A program made the translations under genes and the position numbers. Below are positions 25,081 to 33,481 of a DNA stretch of 64,000 nt, piece by piece (the first letter of the stretch is position 1; each line of letters opens with the position of its first letter). Origin of the DNA: a virus; IMG/VR virus record IMGVR_UViG_3300027985_000286, positions 85,349 through 149,348 of that record; one strand, given 5' to 3'. The notes under the pieces are model-generated. The model searched no databases and was not told the DNA's origin. It worked only from the letters and a program-made list of their open reading frames with translations.

Positions 25081-25985
25081 AACAGTACCAGGATATGCTA
25101 CGCTACATCTTGAATTCCGGCGTAGACAAGGAAGACCGTACAGGCACAGGAACTCGGTCTATCTTTGGACACCAAATGAGGTTTAACCTACAGGAAGGTT
25201 TTCCGATTGTTACAACCAAGTTTACCCCGTTTCGTCTTGTTGTGACTGAACTGCTCTGGTTCCTTAAAGGCAATCCAGACATTAGTTATCTCCACAAGCA
25301 CAACAACCATATCTGGGATGAGTGGGTAAAGACGGACGGTACGTTTGGACCCATCTACGGGAAGCAGTGGCGTTCGTGGCCAGTGTGTGATGGTCAGAAT
25401 ATTGACCAGATTACTAACGTCATTGAGACTCTCAAGAAGAATCCTGACGACCGACGAATGATCGTGTCTGCATGGAACGTCGCTGACGTAGAGAGTGGTG
25501 AGATGGCACTTCCACCATGTCACGTTATGTTCCAGTTCTACAGCGCACCGATGAGCATCAGCGAACGAATAAAGATTGGAGACGAAGAAGGCAAGCTCTT
25601 TAGCCGATCGTTTTACGACGACCTTCAGCATTCTTTCCTTGATCAGGTTGGCATTCCACGCCGCAGGCTTTCCTGCCAGCTCTACCAGCGCAGTTGCGAC
25701 ACGTTCCTGGGTGTGCCATTCAACATTGCGTCTTATGCTTTACTGACCCACATGGTTGCTCACTTGACTGATCATGCAGTAGGGGACTTTATCTGGACGG
25801 GTGGTGACACACATATCTACAAGAATCATTTTGGCCAAGTGGTTGAGGTTCTTTCAAGAGACCCTCTTTCCTTGCCTCGACTCGTTATGACGCCCAGGGA
25901 TAGCATTGATGCCTTTATTCCTGAGGATTTTCGTCTCGATGGGTACGAGCACCATCCTGCGATCAAGGCTCCGGTGGCTGTATGA
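25077..25985 (+). CDS. td: Thymidylate synthase
   Basis: This 302-residue enzyme methylates dUMP to dTMP with methylene-tetrahydrofolate. Conserved parts: [11 protein letters not shown], the WDEWV segment, YGKQWRSW, the nucleophile Cys148 in [32 protein letters not shown], and GDTHIYKNH. About 30 residues between HVMFQFY and LSCQLYQRS are an extra loop, as seen in some phage enzymes. The ATG overlaps the preceding stop. Unlike T4 td it is not split by an intron. Confidence 0.97.
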   Translation: MKQYQDMLRYILNSGVDKEDRTGTGTRSIFGHQMRFNLQEGFPIVTTKFTPFRLVVTELLWFLKGNPDISYLHKHNNHIWDEWVKTDGTFGPIYGKQWRSWPVCDGQNIDQITNVIETLKKNPDDRRMIVSAWNVADVESGEMALPPCHVMFQFYSAPMSISERIKIGDEEGKLFSRSFYDDLQHSFLDQVGIPRRRLSCQLYQRSCDTFLGVPFNIASYALLTHMVAHLTDHAVGDFIWTGGDTHIYKNHFGQVVEVLSRDPLSLPRLVMTPRDSIDAFIPEDFRLDGYEHHPAIKAPVAV

Positions 25986-26104
25986 GGGCTTGGAATATCG
26001 GTCAGCCTCCGACACCCTGGCCAAAGGATTGGGAACGCAACTGGTGGAAACCAACATCACGGAAGAGAGATTTGATTAAGGCTGCAAGCTCTCATTATCG
26101 CTGA
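25982..26104 (+). CDS. Small hypothetical protein, 40 aa
   Basis: The ATG at 25982 overlaps the td stop (ATGA). The frame encodes a Trp- and Pro-rich basic peptide ([19 protein letters not shown]). It is probably co-translated with td. Function unknown. Confidence 0.5.
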   Translation: MRAWNIGQPPTPWPKDWERNWWKPTSRKRDLIKAASSHYR

Positions 26105-26147
26105 GATTGAGCGGCTCAATAGAACAGAGAGATAAAACCAAGCTAAA

Positions 26148-26177
26148 CAGCGGCAACTAACAAAGGAGTTGCCGCTG
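26148..26177 (+). promoter_or_regulatory. Hairpin displaying the RBS of the 26177 gene
   Basis: CAGCGGCAACT (26148-26158) pairs perfectly with AGTTGCCGCTG (26167-26177). The ribosome site AAAGGAG starts in the 8-base loop, and the first base of the GTG start closes the stem, so folding should affect initiation. Confidence 0.6.
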
Positions 26178-26329
26178 TGGCATATATCAAGTATGAATTT
26201 GCTTGTCACGAATGTGACAACGACATTACAATCTTCTTAAAGGATGATGTTGAAGATGAGCCAACCTTTTGCCCCGTCTGCGGAGTTGCCATTCGATCTA
26301 ACGAACCTGTCGAGGATGATGGAGAATGA
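26177..26329 (+). CDS. Zinc-ribbon protein, 50 aa
   Basis: GTG start at 26177. Two knuckles, CHEC (10-13) and CPVC (32-35), make a classic zinc ribbon with an acidic linker and tail. It overlaps the next gene by ATGA. Such miniature ribbons often assist transcription or nuclease partners; the coupling to the RuvC-like gene is suggestive only. Confidence 0.65.
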   Translation: MAYIKYEFACHECDNDITIFLKDDVEDEPTFCPVCGVAIRSNEPVEDDGE

Positions 26330-26910
26330 TTCTCGCAGGGTTGGACTATTCAATCACTTCTCCGGGGTTGACGATTGTAAATACACAGAAACCTTTAAGG
26401 TTCGAGAACATGGAAATGTTCTTCGTGACAACAAAGAAGGCGTTGGTAGGAGACTTCAAGAACCTACACGGGTTTCAGTATCCAGAGTGGAAGTGTGCAG
26501 AGGAGAGGTACCACAAGTTAGCCCAGATGTACTTCGGCATATTGAAGAGGTTTGGCGTAGACGTTTTGATGCTGGAAGATTACTCCTACTCCAGCAGCAA
26601 CCAAACACTCAATCTTGCAGAAGCACTATCGGTGCTGAAACAGTTCATGTGGGAGTCTGGCTTGAACTATTTCTCTATTCCACCCTCAAAGCTAAAAAAG
26701 CAAAGTACCGGGAAGGGAAACGCAGACAAATCTACAATGATCCGCTCGTTCTATTCACGTGAGAAGTGCCAAACGTTTAATGAAATACTTGGCATCAAGA
26801 GTGAAAAGGTTGACGCTAAGCCTATTGACGACTTGGTGGACTCCGCGTGGCTGGCCATTGCACTATATGAGTCAGATCTTTGGAAAACAGTTAACAGAGA
26901 AGGAAAATAG
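26326..26910 (+). CDS. RuvC-like Holliday junction resolvase
   Basis: This 194-residue protein has the RNase H/RuvC fold signature: Asp7 in ILAGLDYSI, Glu84 in VLMLEDYSY, and acidic residues at the C-terminal helix (PIDDLVDSAWLAIAL, Asp169 and Asp172). The Lys-rich stretch SKLKKQSTGKGNADK resembles that of phage and mitochondrial RuvC relatives. It may resolve branched DNA before packaging, a job done by gp49 in T4. No gp49 is seen in this window. ATG overlaps the preceding stop. Confidence 0.8.
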   Translation: MILAGLDYSITSPGLTIVNTQKPLRFENMEMFFVTTKKALVGDFKNLHGFQYPEWKCAEERYHKLAQMYFGILKRFGVDVLMLEDYSYSSSNQTLNLAEALSVLKQFMWESGLNYFSIPPSKLKKQSTGKGNADKSTMIRSFYSREKCQTFNEILGIKSEKVDAKPIDDLVDSAWLAIALYESDLWKTVNREGK

Positions 26911-26914
26911 AATA

Positions 26915-27376
26915 GTGACTATCAGAATCCCTACTAGAGTTGCACGGTACGATATTTCAGAAATCTTCGATCTGCTGAACTCGGATAAAGTTCAGACAGA
27001 AGAGGATGCGCGAATTGTACTATCTTCGTATAAAACACCAGAGCTGATGTGGTTTCTCCGGACCATGTACGCGCCAGACGTCAAGTGGAAGTTTGGAACC
27101 ACTCTACCCAGATGGAAGCCATCTACCCATATTCGCGGTAACACCTATTCGACCTTGTTCCACCAGTTGTCTAGGTTTGAGAGTCTAATTGTTGGGCAGG
27201 GAACAGAGATGACAGATAAGAAGGCTAGAGAAGTCTTCTTGAATGCAATGGAGGTGATCCATGCTGACGAGGCTCGTTGGGTGGGTCATCTGGTTAGAGG
27301 TAACGCTGAGAAAAAGATTAAGTTCATGTCTAGAGACCTTGTTAACAGAACGTTTGTAGGACTTATCAAGACTTGA
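26915..27376 (+). CDS. Hypothetical conserved T4-like protein, 153 aa
   Basis: GTG start at 26915 shortly after the RuvC-like gene. The segment ELMWFLRTMYAPDVKWKF followed by KPSTHIRGNTYSTLFHQLSRF resembles a family present in many T4-like and cyanobacterial phages near replication genes, whose function I do not know. The C-terminal 60 residues are helical and basic. Confidence 0.6.
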   Translation: MTIRIPTRVARYDISEIFDLLNSDKVQTEEDARIVLSSYKTPELMWFLRTMYAPDVKWKFGTTLPRWKPSTHIRGNTYSTLFHQLSRFESLIVGQGTEMTDKKAREVFLNAMEVIHADEARWVGHLVRGNAEKKIKFMSRDLVNRTFVGLIKT

Positions 27377-27400
27377 CTTTGTGTGAGTTTTGTGTAATCA
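27373..27400 (+). promoter_or_regulatory. Early promoter of the DNA ligase gene
   Basis: TTGACT, a 16-base spacer and TAATCA, 33 bases before the GTG at 27433. Confidence 0.55.
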
Positions 27401-27432
27401 TACGATATATGCAATGAACAGGAGGTAGGTCT

Positions 27433-28818
27433 GTGCAAATTAACGAGTATTGCAGAAACAAGTTCTCTGAGATTGAGAACACTTCTTCGAGGTTGGCTAA
27501 AGAGGCAATCATCAAAGAAGTGATGGAGAACCACAGTAAGGAGAGCCAGGTCTTCCTCGAGCTGGTTCGCCTCTCCCTAGACCCTACGATCACGTTTAAC
27601 ACCAAAACGATGCCTGAGGGGTTTGGGATTACGGCAAACCATGCAGTAGTCAGCGCAATGTCGTTTGACGAGGTTGCTGACAAGCTTGTGACGCTGTCCT
27701 CTCTTCGTGGTGCAGACAATGCTCGACTGCTGTCTGCTATCCTGTTCAGTCTTTGCGTTGAGGATGCCTTTATCATTTCCAGGGTAGTAATGAAGGCCCC
27801 TCGAATTGGCGCAACAGCAACCACCTTCAACAAGTTCCGTCCAGGGTTCATCTACCAACACCCGTATATGCGGTGCTCAAGCTTCGACTCTAAAATCATA
27901 GGAAAAAGTATCACTCTTCCTGCTTACAGTCAGCTCAAGGCAGATGGTAGATACAACGACACTGTCATCAACAACGGTACAGTGACCTTCAGAGGCAGAA
28001 GCGGCCTGTTTGTTGATATTGTAAAAGGCAGTAAGATCCTTACTGTGCTCGAGTCCATCGCCAGCGGGTTATCTGTTGTTCTTATGGGCGAGATGATCGC
28101 CCTAGACGAGAATGGTCAGGAGTACCCAAGAGAGAAATCCAATGGCATGCTGAACAGTGATGAGATTGTCACTGAACTAGCGTACCATGATCGTATTCGA
28201 TTCTATCTTTGGGATTGCGTTCCGTACTACGATTGGAGCAAAGGTCGTTGCGAAATCCCATACAAGGAACGCTTCTCTACTTTGCAAAAGATTGTATCTG
28301 GACTGGACGACAACATCCGAGTCGTAGATACCAGATTCTGCGTGGAGGTTGAGGATCTTATTGATCACTTCACGTCCAAGATTAAGGCAGGACTGGAGGG
28401 CACCGTTGTAAAGGACCAGAACCTAATCTGGGAAGACGGCACCTCCAAGAAGCAGATGAAGATGAAGGTTGAGTTCGTGGTTGAGCTGGAAATCATGGAG
28501 GTGAAAGAGGGAAAGGGTAAGTTCAAAGATATGGCCGGGTCCCTTTTGTGCAAGACATCTGATGGCCTCCTTGAAGTGGGTGTATCCGGGATGACCGATA
28601 AGGTGAGAAAGGATTTCTGGGAGAGTAAGCTAACGTCTCCAGGCAGGGTGATAAGTGTGCGTGCAAATGGTATTACTAACGCCGGCGATACGTATAGCCT
28701 TTACCTTCCACGGTTTAATGGTGAGCGCGATGATAAGCTCGTCGCTGATGATCTCCCAAGGGTTAAGGAGCAGTTTGCAGCCTTTGTCAACACGGTCAAA
28801 GTCGCGTTCGGAGTGTAG
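27433..28818 (+). CDS. 30: ATP-dependent DNA ligase (gp30-like)
   Basis: This 461-residue ligase (T4 gp30 is 487) seals nicks in phage DNA. Motif I is QLKADGRYND with adenylated Lys169; motif III is around RIRFYLWDCVP; motif IV is GLEGTVVKD; motif V is KQMKMKVEF. The C-terminal OB domain follows. The GTG start has AGGAGG 5' of it. The N-terminal 150-residue helical domain matches the T4 DNA-binding domain position. Confidence 0.93.
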   Translation: MQINEYCRNKFSEIENTSSRLAKEAIIKEVMENHSKESQVFLELVRLSLDPTITFNTKTMPEGFGITANHAVVSAMSFDEVADKLVTLSSLRGADNARLLSAILFSLCVEDAFIISRVVMKAPRIGATATTFNKFRPGFIYQHPYMRCSSFDSKIIGKSITLPAYSQLKADGRYNDTVINNGTVTFRGRSGLFVDIVKGSKILTVLESIASGLSVVLMGEMIALDENGQEYPREKSNGMLNSDEIVTELAYHDRIRFYLWDCVPYYDWSKGRCEIPYKERFSTLQKIVSGLDDNIRVVDTRFCVEVEDLIDHFTSKIKAGLEGTVVKDQNLIWEDGTSKKQMKMKVEFVVELEIMEVKEGKGKFKDMAGSLLCKTSDGLLEVGVSGMTDKVRKDFWESKLTSPGRVISVRANGITNAGDTYSLYLPRFNGERDDKLVADDLPRVKEQFAAFVNTVKVAFGV

Positions 28819-28825
28819 CAAGAAG

Positions 28826-29008
28826 ATGGATTTTAGTCTTCTACCATACAATACGGATAGGGTGTACGTGATTGGTGTCGACAAGTCTGGCACTAAGGTA
28901 TATGTGCCTATTCGCGATTTGGGTACAGTGTACCAACAAAGTGCCAGGGAAGAGCTTCAAGAGTATTTGGACACACAACCTGCTCCGGCCAGAGTAAGGA
29001 AGAAGTAG
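28826..29008 (+). CDS. Hypothetical protein, 60 aa
   Basis: It starts 7 bases after the ligase stop. The sequence LLPYNTDRVYVIGVDKSGTKVYVPIRDLGTVY suggests a small beta domain with a helical tail. No family recognised. Confidence 0.6.
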   Translation: MDFSLLPYNTDRVYVIGVDKSGTKVYVPIRDLGTVYQQSAREELQEYLDTQPAPARVRKK

Positions 29009-29269
29009 ATGCCTCTGTACGATTACAAGTGTAAAAGCTGTGAGCACGAGTTCTCACAATGGCTCAAGTCTCAGGAAAACAAGCTGCCAGAATCTATGCC
29101 ATGCCCTCAGTGCGGTGAGTCTGAGGTACAACAGGTTCTCGGGGCTACGGCAATGTCTTACAGAGGTGCTACTAAGACCGTTAGTGATGATTTCAACTAC
29201 CGCGTTAAGGAGATGAAGAAGAGGTACGGTAAATCGGAGACGCAGCTGGATGGAATCACAAAGAATTGA
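29009..29269 (+). CDS. FmdB-type zinc ribbon protein, 86 aa
   Basis: The start MPLYDYKCKSCEHEFSQW and CPQCGE (Cys8, Cys11, Cys32, Cys35) are typical of FmdB-family putative regulatory zinc ribbons. T4-like phages and cyanophages often carry one near replication genes. The ATG directly follows the preceding stop. A regulatory role is generic for the family and unproven. Confidence 0.75.
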   Translation: MPLYDYKCKSCEHEFSQWLKSQENKLPESMPCPQCGESEVQQVLGATAMSYRGATKTVSDDFNYRVKEMKKRYGKSETQLDGITKN

Positions 29270-29552
29270 CTTTGATGTGCTTTCCAAGCAGCAAAGCCAG
29301 AAGAGCCTGAAACTGTTTTTGGTTGAAGGTCTTAGACGGTTTATCTCTTCCGTGCACAGCAAAGTAGACCGCATGACATTGGATGACTTCTACGTTTCAA
29401 TAATGGATTCTGTGGGAGAGACTATAGGTCTTAGGGTAGTAGGTAAAGTCAACGAGTACATGGAAGCTAATGATCTTGTGACTGCCAAGGATGCGCTCAG
29501 ATCTTTGAATAAGTTTGTGCTGGATTTTGAAAAAGAGGTTCCTACCATTTAA
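29250..29552 (+). CDS. Hypothetical helical protein, 100 aa
   Basis: It overlaps the FmdB gene by 20 bases. All-helical prediction (SQKSLKLFLVEGLRRFISSV, RSLNKFVLDFEKEV). T4 has small helical regulators of this size, but I see no specific match. Confidence 0.6.
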   Translation: MESQRIDFDVLSKQQSQKSLKLFLVEGLRRFISSVHSKVDRMTLDDFYVSIMDSVGETIGLRVVGKVNEYMEANDLVTAKDALRSLNKFVLDFEKEVPTI

Positions 29553-29555
29553 GTC

Positions 29556-29584
29556 TTGCAAGTACCAGTTTTAGGTGTTAAAAT
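29556..29584 (+). promoter_or_regulatory. Early promoter
   Basis: TTGCAA, a 17-base spacer and TAAAAT, about 68 bases before the TTG start at 29652. Confidence 0.7.
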
Positions 29585-29651
29585 TAGCTATTGCTGAGCT
29601 CTTTTATAAAATGAAAGGTCAAAACAATGAACAAACAAGGAGTGAGCTCAA

Positions 29652-30176
29652 TTGGAAAAAGCACTTGTTACCGTTCGAGCGAGGTTGGTTTTACTAGAAG
29701 CTGATAGAATTTGGCAAGATGTTTTGGGTGGTAGTACCTTTTCCAGACAAGCAAAAATTGAGTTTTTTAGAGATTCGCCCTTCTCTGGGATAGCGTACCC
29801 TTGGGACATGAAGGTGAGCTTCAACCTCGATTACGTCGAGTGTTATGGCATCAAAGCCTTCAATGACACCATTATCCACGAGATTTCCCACCTTGTAGCT
29901 GAAACCATCTACGGTGATTCTATCACCGACCATCATGGAAAGGAGTTTGTTGACTGCTGCACTAAGCTAGGAGGTACGGGTGTGGCTCATCACACCTTTG
30001 ACATCCAGACTTCTTTGAATCGAAAGGCTTTTAAGAAGCACTACACTTCACTATCCTGTCCTCATTGCAGAAGCAAAACCTTCATCCGTAGTAGCGATGC
30101 CAGGAGAGTCCTTTACAATGGTTGCCTTGTGTCTTGCCAGCATTGCGGTGTGAACTTTACGTACCAACAGAGGTAA
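29652..30176 (+). CDS. SprT-like zinc metallopeptidase
   Basis: This 174-residue protein has the HEISH metal-binding motif (76-80) and a third His in HHGKEF, with a C-terminal zinc ribbon (CPHC near 138, CQHC near 165), the domain order of SprT. Eukaryotic SPRTN relatives cut DNA-protein crosslinks; phage versions are uncharacterised. The frame begins with TTG at 29652 after AAGGAGTGAGC; an out-of-frame ATG at 29627 could act as a leader. A second SprT-like protein lies at 48986. Confidence 0.8.
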   Translation: MEKALVTVRARLVLLEADRIWQDVLGGSTFSRQAKIEFFRDSPFSGIAYPWDMKVSFNLDYVECYGIKAFNDTIIHEISHLVAETIYGDSITDHHGKEFVDCCTKLGGTGVAHHTFDIQTSLNRKAFKKHYTSLSCPHCRSKTFIRSSDARRVLYNGCLVSCQHCGVNFTYQQR

Positions 30177-30178
30177 CC

Positions 30179-30679
30179 ATGTTTAATCTATACACCAAGC
30201 TTGACCGTTTCTTTAGCTCTGTGAAAGGCATGATAGATAGCCACCAGTCCCTTAGAGAAGAGTACGACCAGAAAACGATAAAGGGTATGGGTGGTTACTC
30301 CTACGTGAACAGAGTCTGCACGCTGGGGTTTCAAGTACCAAGGTCTCTTGGTACAACAACGTTCCTAAAAAATCTAATTAACTCGAATTACTTTGGTGAC
30401 CGTGAGGTGTTTGTTTCACCTCATAATGATCAAAGGTACGATAGGATGTTTCATAACCAGGACGTCCTATGGAAGAAAAGCAAAGGTCCTTCCTTCAACG
30501 TTGAATCGTGGTTTAGCGGCAAGCGATTTGAAAAGGGTGTTGTGTTCATTTTCACTGAATACAACCCTCAGCATGTAGAAGCACATCGTAAGTCTCAAAT
30601 CGATTCTATTCTTATTCAGCTAGGAAGACTTGCTGATAGCGGTATGAAAGACATTACTGTTCTTTTCTTTTCAAGTTGA
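30179..30679 (+). CDS. Hypothetical protein with degenerate P-loop-like segment, 166 aa
   Basis: It follows the SprT gene after 2 bases. VCTLGFQVPRSLGTTTFLKNLI looks like a terminase-style Walker A (R-x-x-G-K-T-T) in which Lys is replaced by Thr, and VVFIFTEYNP could be a Walker B strand. If so, it is an inactive or altered NTPase domain. This reading is speculative. Confidence 0.5.
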   Translation: MFNLYTKLDRFFSSVKGMIDSHQSLREEYDQKTIKGMGGYSYVNRVCTLGFQVPRSLGTTTFLKNLINSNYFGDREVFVSPHNDQRYDRMFHNQDVLWKKSKGPSFNVESWFSGKRFEKGVVFIFTEYNPQHVEAHRKSQIDSILIQLGRLADSGMKDITVLFFSS

Positions 30680-30686
30680 GGCAATC

Positions 30687-31637
30687 ATGGATATTCGTTA
30701 CGGTAGAAAGCGTTCTGGCATTCGTAGAGAAGTTCAGGCAAAGGTTAATGACTGGCTAGAGTCTATCAAAGATGAGGATCTGCGCGAGGCTGCAGAGAAG
30801 GATGTGATTGTGACTGGTGGCGCAATTGCTTCCATGCTCTTAGGTGAGCGCGTTAATGACTGGGATTTCTACTTTCGTACCAGGGAAACGACAAGGGCAG
30901 TTGCTGACTACTATGTCAATATGTTCAATGAGGCCCATAAGCTAGAGGTCAGCAAGGGAGTTAAGAACTGTCAGCCTCTTGTTAGAGAAGAGGATATTAA
31001 GAACATCCGCGGAGAATCAGAAAGGCGAGTTGTAATCTTCATTCAGTCTGCAGGTGTTGCCTCAGAGACACAAGAAACATACTCCTACTTTGAAGGTATG
31101 GGCGTTAACGATGCAATGGACTTTGCAGAGACCGCAATCAAAGAGCGGGAAGAAGAGGAGAAGGGAGAGAAGTATCGCCCGGTATTCATGTCTCAGAACG
31201 CTATTACACTGAGCAACAAGGTTCAGCTAGTTACCCGGTTCTACGGAGAGCCAGAAAAGATTCATGATAACTACGACTTCATCCACGCAACCAGTTATTG
31301 GGACCACGCCAAGAAAGAACTTGTGATTCCTGCTGCTGCGATGGAGTCACTTCTCAGTAGAACTCTAGTGTACCGAGGTAGTCTCTACCCTGTTGCTAGC
31401 ATCTTTCGAGTCAAGAAGTTCATTGAGCGGGGATGGAGAATTACTGCAGGCCAACAGCTCAAGATCATGTGGCAGATTAGTGAGATTGATCTATCTGATT
31501 ATGATGTCATGAGAGAACAGCTTACGGGAGTTGATATGGCCTATATGTGGCAGTTGATTGAAGCTCTAAAGGGAGTTGAACCAGACAAAGTCAACTCTTC
31601 GTACATTGGGGCAATCATCGATAAGATATTCGATTGA
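30687..31637 (+). CDS. Pol beta-type nucleotidyltransferase-like protein, 316 aa
   Basis: VIVTGGAIASMLLGERVNDWDFYF (GG at 44-45, Asp58 and Asp60) is the G-G-x9-13-D-x-D pattern of the nucleotidyltransferase fold seen in CCA-adding enzymes and poly(A) polymerases. The first acidic residue may also be contributed by Asn57-Asp58. The C-terminal half is unusual. It might modify tRNA ends given the tRNA cluster, or act on another substrate. The family is recognised by motif only. Confidence 0.65.
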   Translation: MDIRYGRKRSGIRREVQAKVNDWLESIKDEDLREAAEKDVIVTGGAIASMLLGERVNDWDFYFRTRETTRAVADYYVNMFNEAHKLEVSKGVKNCQPLVREEDIKNIRGESERRVVIFIQSAGVASETQETYSYFEGMGVNDAMDFAETAIKEREEEEKGEKYRPVFMSQNAITLSNKVQLVTRFYGEPEKIHDNYDFIHATSYWDHAKKELVIPAAAMESLLSRTLVYRGSLYPVASIFRVKKFIERGWRITAGQQLKIMWQISEIDLSDYDVMREQLTGVDMAYMWQLIEALKGVEPDKVNSSYIGAIIDKIFD

Positions 31638-31649
31638 GCACAGCCTGGT

Positions 31650-31904
31650 ATGGACAGAGATCTGCAAGCGTTGATCAACCAAACGATCTTTGAGAACGAA
31701 GAGCTCAAAAAGGATAAGCACAACCTTGAGTTAAAGGTGCGTGGTTTACAGAAGAGTCTTGCTAGGGCGTGGTTTTATGCCCTAGAAGATATAATAGATG
31801 ATATGGAGAAGGATTTGGCTTTCAGAGAAGAACTACGCCCTTTAGTCGAGAAGATTGTAGAGTTTGAGCACAGCAAGATAAAGGTTGAGCGGTGTTTTTT
31901 GTGA
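31650..31904 (+). CDS. Hypothetical coiled-coil protein, 84 aa
   Basis: The region EELKKDKHNLELKVRGLQKSL forms a probable coiled coil, followed by acidic helices. It lies 12 bases behind the nucleotidyltransferase-like gene. No function known. Confidence 0.6.
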   Translation: MDRDLQALINQTIFENEELKKDKHNLELKVRGLQKSLARAWFYALEDIIDDMEKDLAFREELRPLVEKIVEFEHSKIKVERCFL

Positions 31905-31911
31905 CGATGTC

Positions 31912-31940
31912 TTGAAGTCTACTCGTGTCGGTGCTAAGCT
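31912..31940 (+). promoter_or_regulatory. Early promoter
   Basis: TTGAAG, 17-base spacer ending CGGTGC, TAAGCT. Confidence 0.75.
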
Positions 31941-31968
31941 ATAGACACACTAACAAGGGTACTACACT

Positions 31969-32235
31969 ATGTCACGCAGAACTAACAAACAGATCCTCAA
32001 GCACGTTTGCCGTGTTACCCTTATCATGGACTTCAGCAACTACACTCTCTTGGATTGGATGGATGATGAAGACGTCCAGAAGATGCACAAGATGAAGGAC
32101 GAGGGGCTGATCCAGTACGTTGAAGGTAAGGGTTGGCGAGCAACTGCTGGTGGGCTAGTTCGGTGTTACCCGATGATGAGCACAGACCTTCTCAAGGTTT
32201 ACATTGAGGCAGATGAACGGAACGGGGTGGCTTGA
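31969..32235 (+). CDS. Hypothetical protein, 88 aa
   Basis: First gene after the 31912 promoter. MSRRTNKQILKHVCRV, then a helical region and GLIQYVEGKGWRATAGGL, which resembles a small winged-helix recognition hairpin. A DNA-binding role is only a guess. The gene ends inside a terminator stem. Confidence 0.65.
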   Translation: MSRRTNKQILKHVCRVTLIMDFSNYTLLDWMDDEDVQKMHKMKDEGLIQYVEGKGWRATAGGLVRCYPMMSTDLLKVYIEADERNGVA

Positions 32236-32251
32236 CCACCCCCTTTCTTTT
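32224..32251 (+). terminator. Rho-independent terminator
   Basis: GGGGTGG (32224-32230) pairs with CCACCCC (32236-32242) around CTTGA, followed by CTTTCTTTT. It overlaps the stop of the 31969 gene. Confidence 0.85.
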
Positions 32252-32297
32252 CTGTTACAGTAAACCACGACATTACAAGTAATCTTGGAGGTTGACG

Positions 32298-32681
32298 ATG
32301 GACACCATCGTATACATTGCTATCGACAAGCTCTACACTGCTGATGACTTCAACGTTGGTGACGAGGTTGTTTTGGCGTATCTCTTTCCTGGTAACGTGA
32401 AAGGCGAGTACACTTTCAACCCTTTGGCTCATAACAGAAAGGTTTTCCCTGACCACGAATGCAGGGGTAAGATAATTAAGAAGATTGGTGACCGTGTTCA
32501 CGTGGATAGTGACGACTACCCTATCACGGTTGGTCATACCTGTGGAAAGTTTGATTTCAGCCCGTTTATTGCAGCGTTTCCGGTGGACGTTGCAAAAGAG
32601 ACCTACCGCAAGTTCTTGGAGGCTCAGCCTAATTCCTATGTAAAGCGAGAGCTTATTGATACCTGCGTCAATGGACTGTAA
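32298..32681 (+). CDS. Hypothetical protein, 127 aa
   Basis: The ATG at 32298 follows GGAGG at 7 bases. The mixed alpha/beta sequence includes a short SH3-like stretch (DEVVLAYLFPGN, GKIIKKIGDRVHVDSDDYP), suggesting a small barrel. No family recognised. Confidence 0.65.
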   Translation: MDTIVYIAIDKLYTADDFNVGDEVVLAYLFPGNVKGEYTFNPLAHNRKVFPDHECRGKIIKKIGDRVHVDSDDYPITVGHTCGKFDFSPFIAAFPVDVAKETYRKFLEAQPNSYVKRELIDTCVNGL

Positions 32682-32697
32682 AGGAGACCCATCAGAT

Positions 32698-32904
32698 ATG
32701 GCAAGAAATAGGAAAGATTTCGTCAACGGTTGCCCCGGAGAAGAAGAGGGAGCGCACGACTACCTAAAAGAGGTTCTTGATGAGATTGAGAACAGAGTCA
32801 ACTTAATCAAGGATCTTTTAGAAAACATCAAAGGCGTGCGTGACCTAGGTCAAGCGGAAGATGCTATGAGAGAGCTTGATGACCTTTCAGAGGATCTGTA
32901 CTAA
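32698..32904 (+). CDS. Hypothetical acidic helical protein, 68 aa
   Basis: The ATG at 32698 is preceded by AAAGGAG. It is predominantly helical and acidic (KEVLDEIENRVNLIKDLLEN). Possibly a dimeric coiled coil. Unknown role. Confidence 0.6.
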   Translation: MARNRKDFVNGCPGEEEGAHDYLKEVLDEIENRVNLIKDLLENIKGVRDLGQAEDAMRELDDLSEDLY

Positions 32905-32913
32905 GGAGGCTAT

Positions 32914-33138
32914 ATGAAAGAGGTGGTGTTGCCATTTGCAAGTGCCTTCAGGTTGGCGGTCAAGGAAAACATCGAACGAGATCAGAGGAAGGGGTTGATC
33001 TCTAAGGTTCACGGTGACGTTGCTGACCTCTACGAAGAGGAAGCACGGGATGTACTAATTCGTACAGGGGCGAACTACAAGCCTGAGTACCCTGATCACC
33101 ATTTCATTAAGGTAGAGGGGTTTATTGATGAACGTTAG
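32914..33138 (+). CDS. Hypothetical protein, 74 aa
   Basis: ATG after AAGGAGG, 9 bases downstream of the preceding stop. Helical N-terminal half (AFRLAVKENIERDQRKGL). It overlaps the next gene by 11 bases. Unknown. Confidence 0.6.
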   Translation: MKEVVLPFASAFRLAVKENIERDQRKGLISKVHGDVADLYEEEARDVLIRTGANYKPEYPDHHFIKVEGFIDER

Positions 33139-33334
33139 TTTGGTTATACCTAAGTCCACTTTTGACCAATTTCGTAAATCTAACCCCAATCTTCGGTGGG
33201 GTCAAGAATTCTACACGTTTATGCAACTGCATAAGGTTAAGTCTGAACGTGTCTTTTTCGACAGGTTGTATAACGAACAGTCCGACGAAGTAGCCAAGAA
33301 GATGGTATTAAGCATAGTAGACCACACCCAGTGA
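33128..33334 (+). CDS. Hypothetical protein, 68 aa
   Basis: Start at 33128 (MNVSLVIPKSTFDQFRKSNP), overlapping the preceding gene. A short alpha/beta protein rich in Phe and Tyr. The stop is followed by an orphan frame. Unknown. Confidence 0.55.
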   Translation: MNVSLVIPKSTFDQFRKSNPNLRWGQEFYTFMQLHKVKSERVFFDRLYNEQSDEVAKKMVLSIVDHTQ

Positions 33335-33473
33335 CTGGGAGGTTGGTGTTGACGATGAAGCAATTGTATCTGGTGACTACACTCTAGTGAAGAGTTTTGG
33401 CATAGGTACAAAGGACTCGAAGACGAGGTACAGCCTTATGATTTTCGATAATGATAAGAAGGTTGTAAGGTGA
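33321..33473 (+). pseudogene. Orphan reading frame without a start codon
   Basis: A frame from 33321 to 33473 encodes a protein-like stretch (DDEAIVSGDYTLVKSFGIG, then YSLMIFDNDKKVV) but has no ATG, GTG or TTG in a usable place; GGGAGG lies at 33338 with no in-frame start. It could be a decayed gene, a frameshift extension of the 33128 gene, or a sequencing error. Confidence 0.35.
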
Positions 33474-33481
33474 AACCAGAT

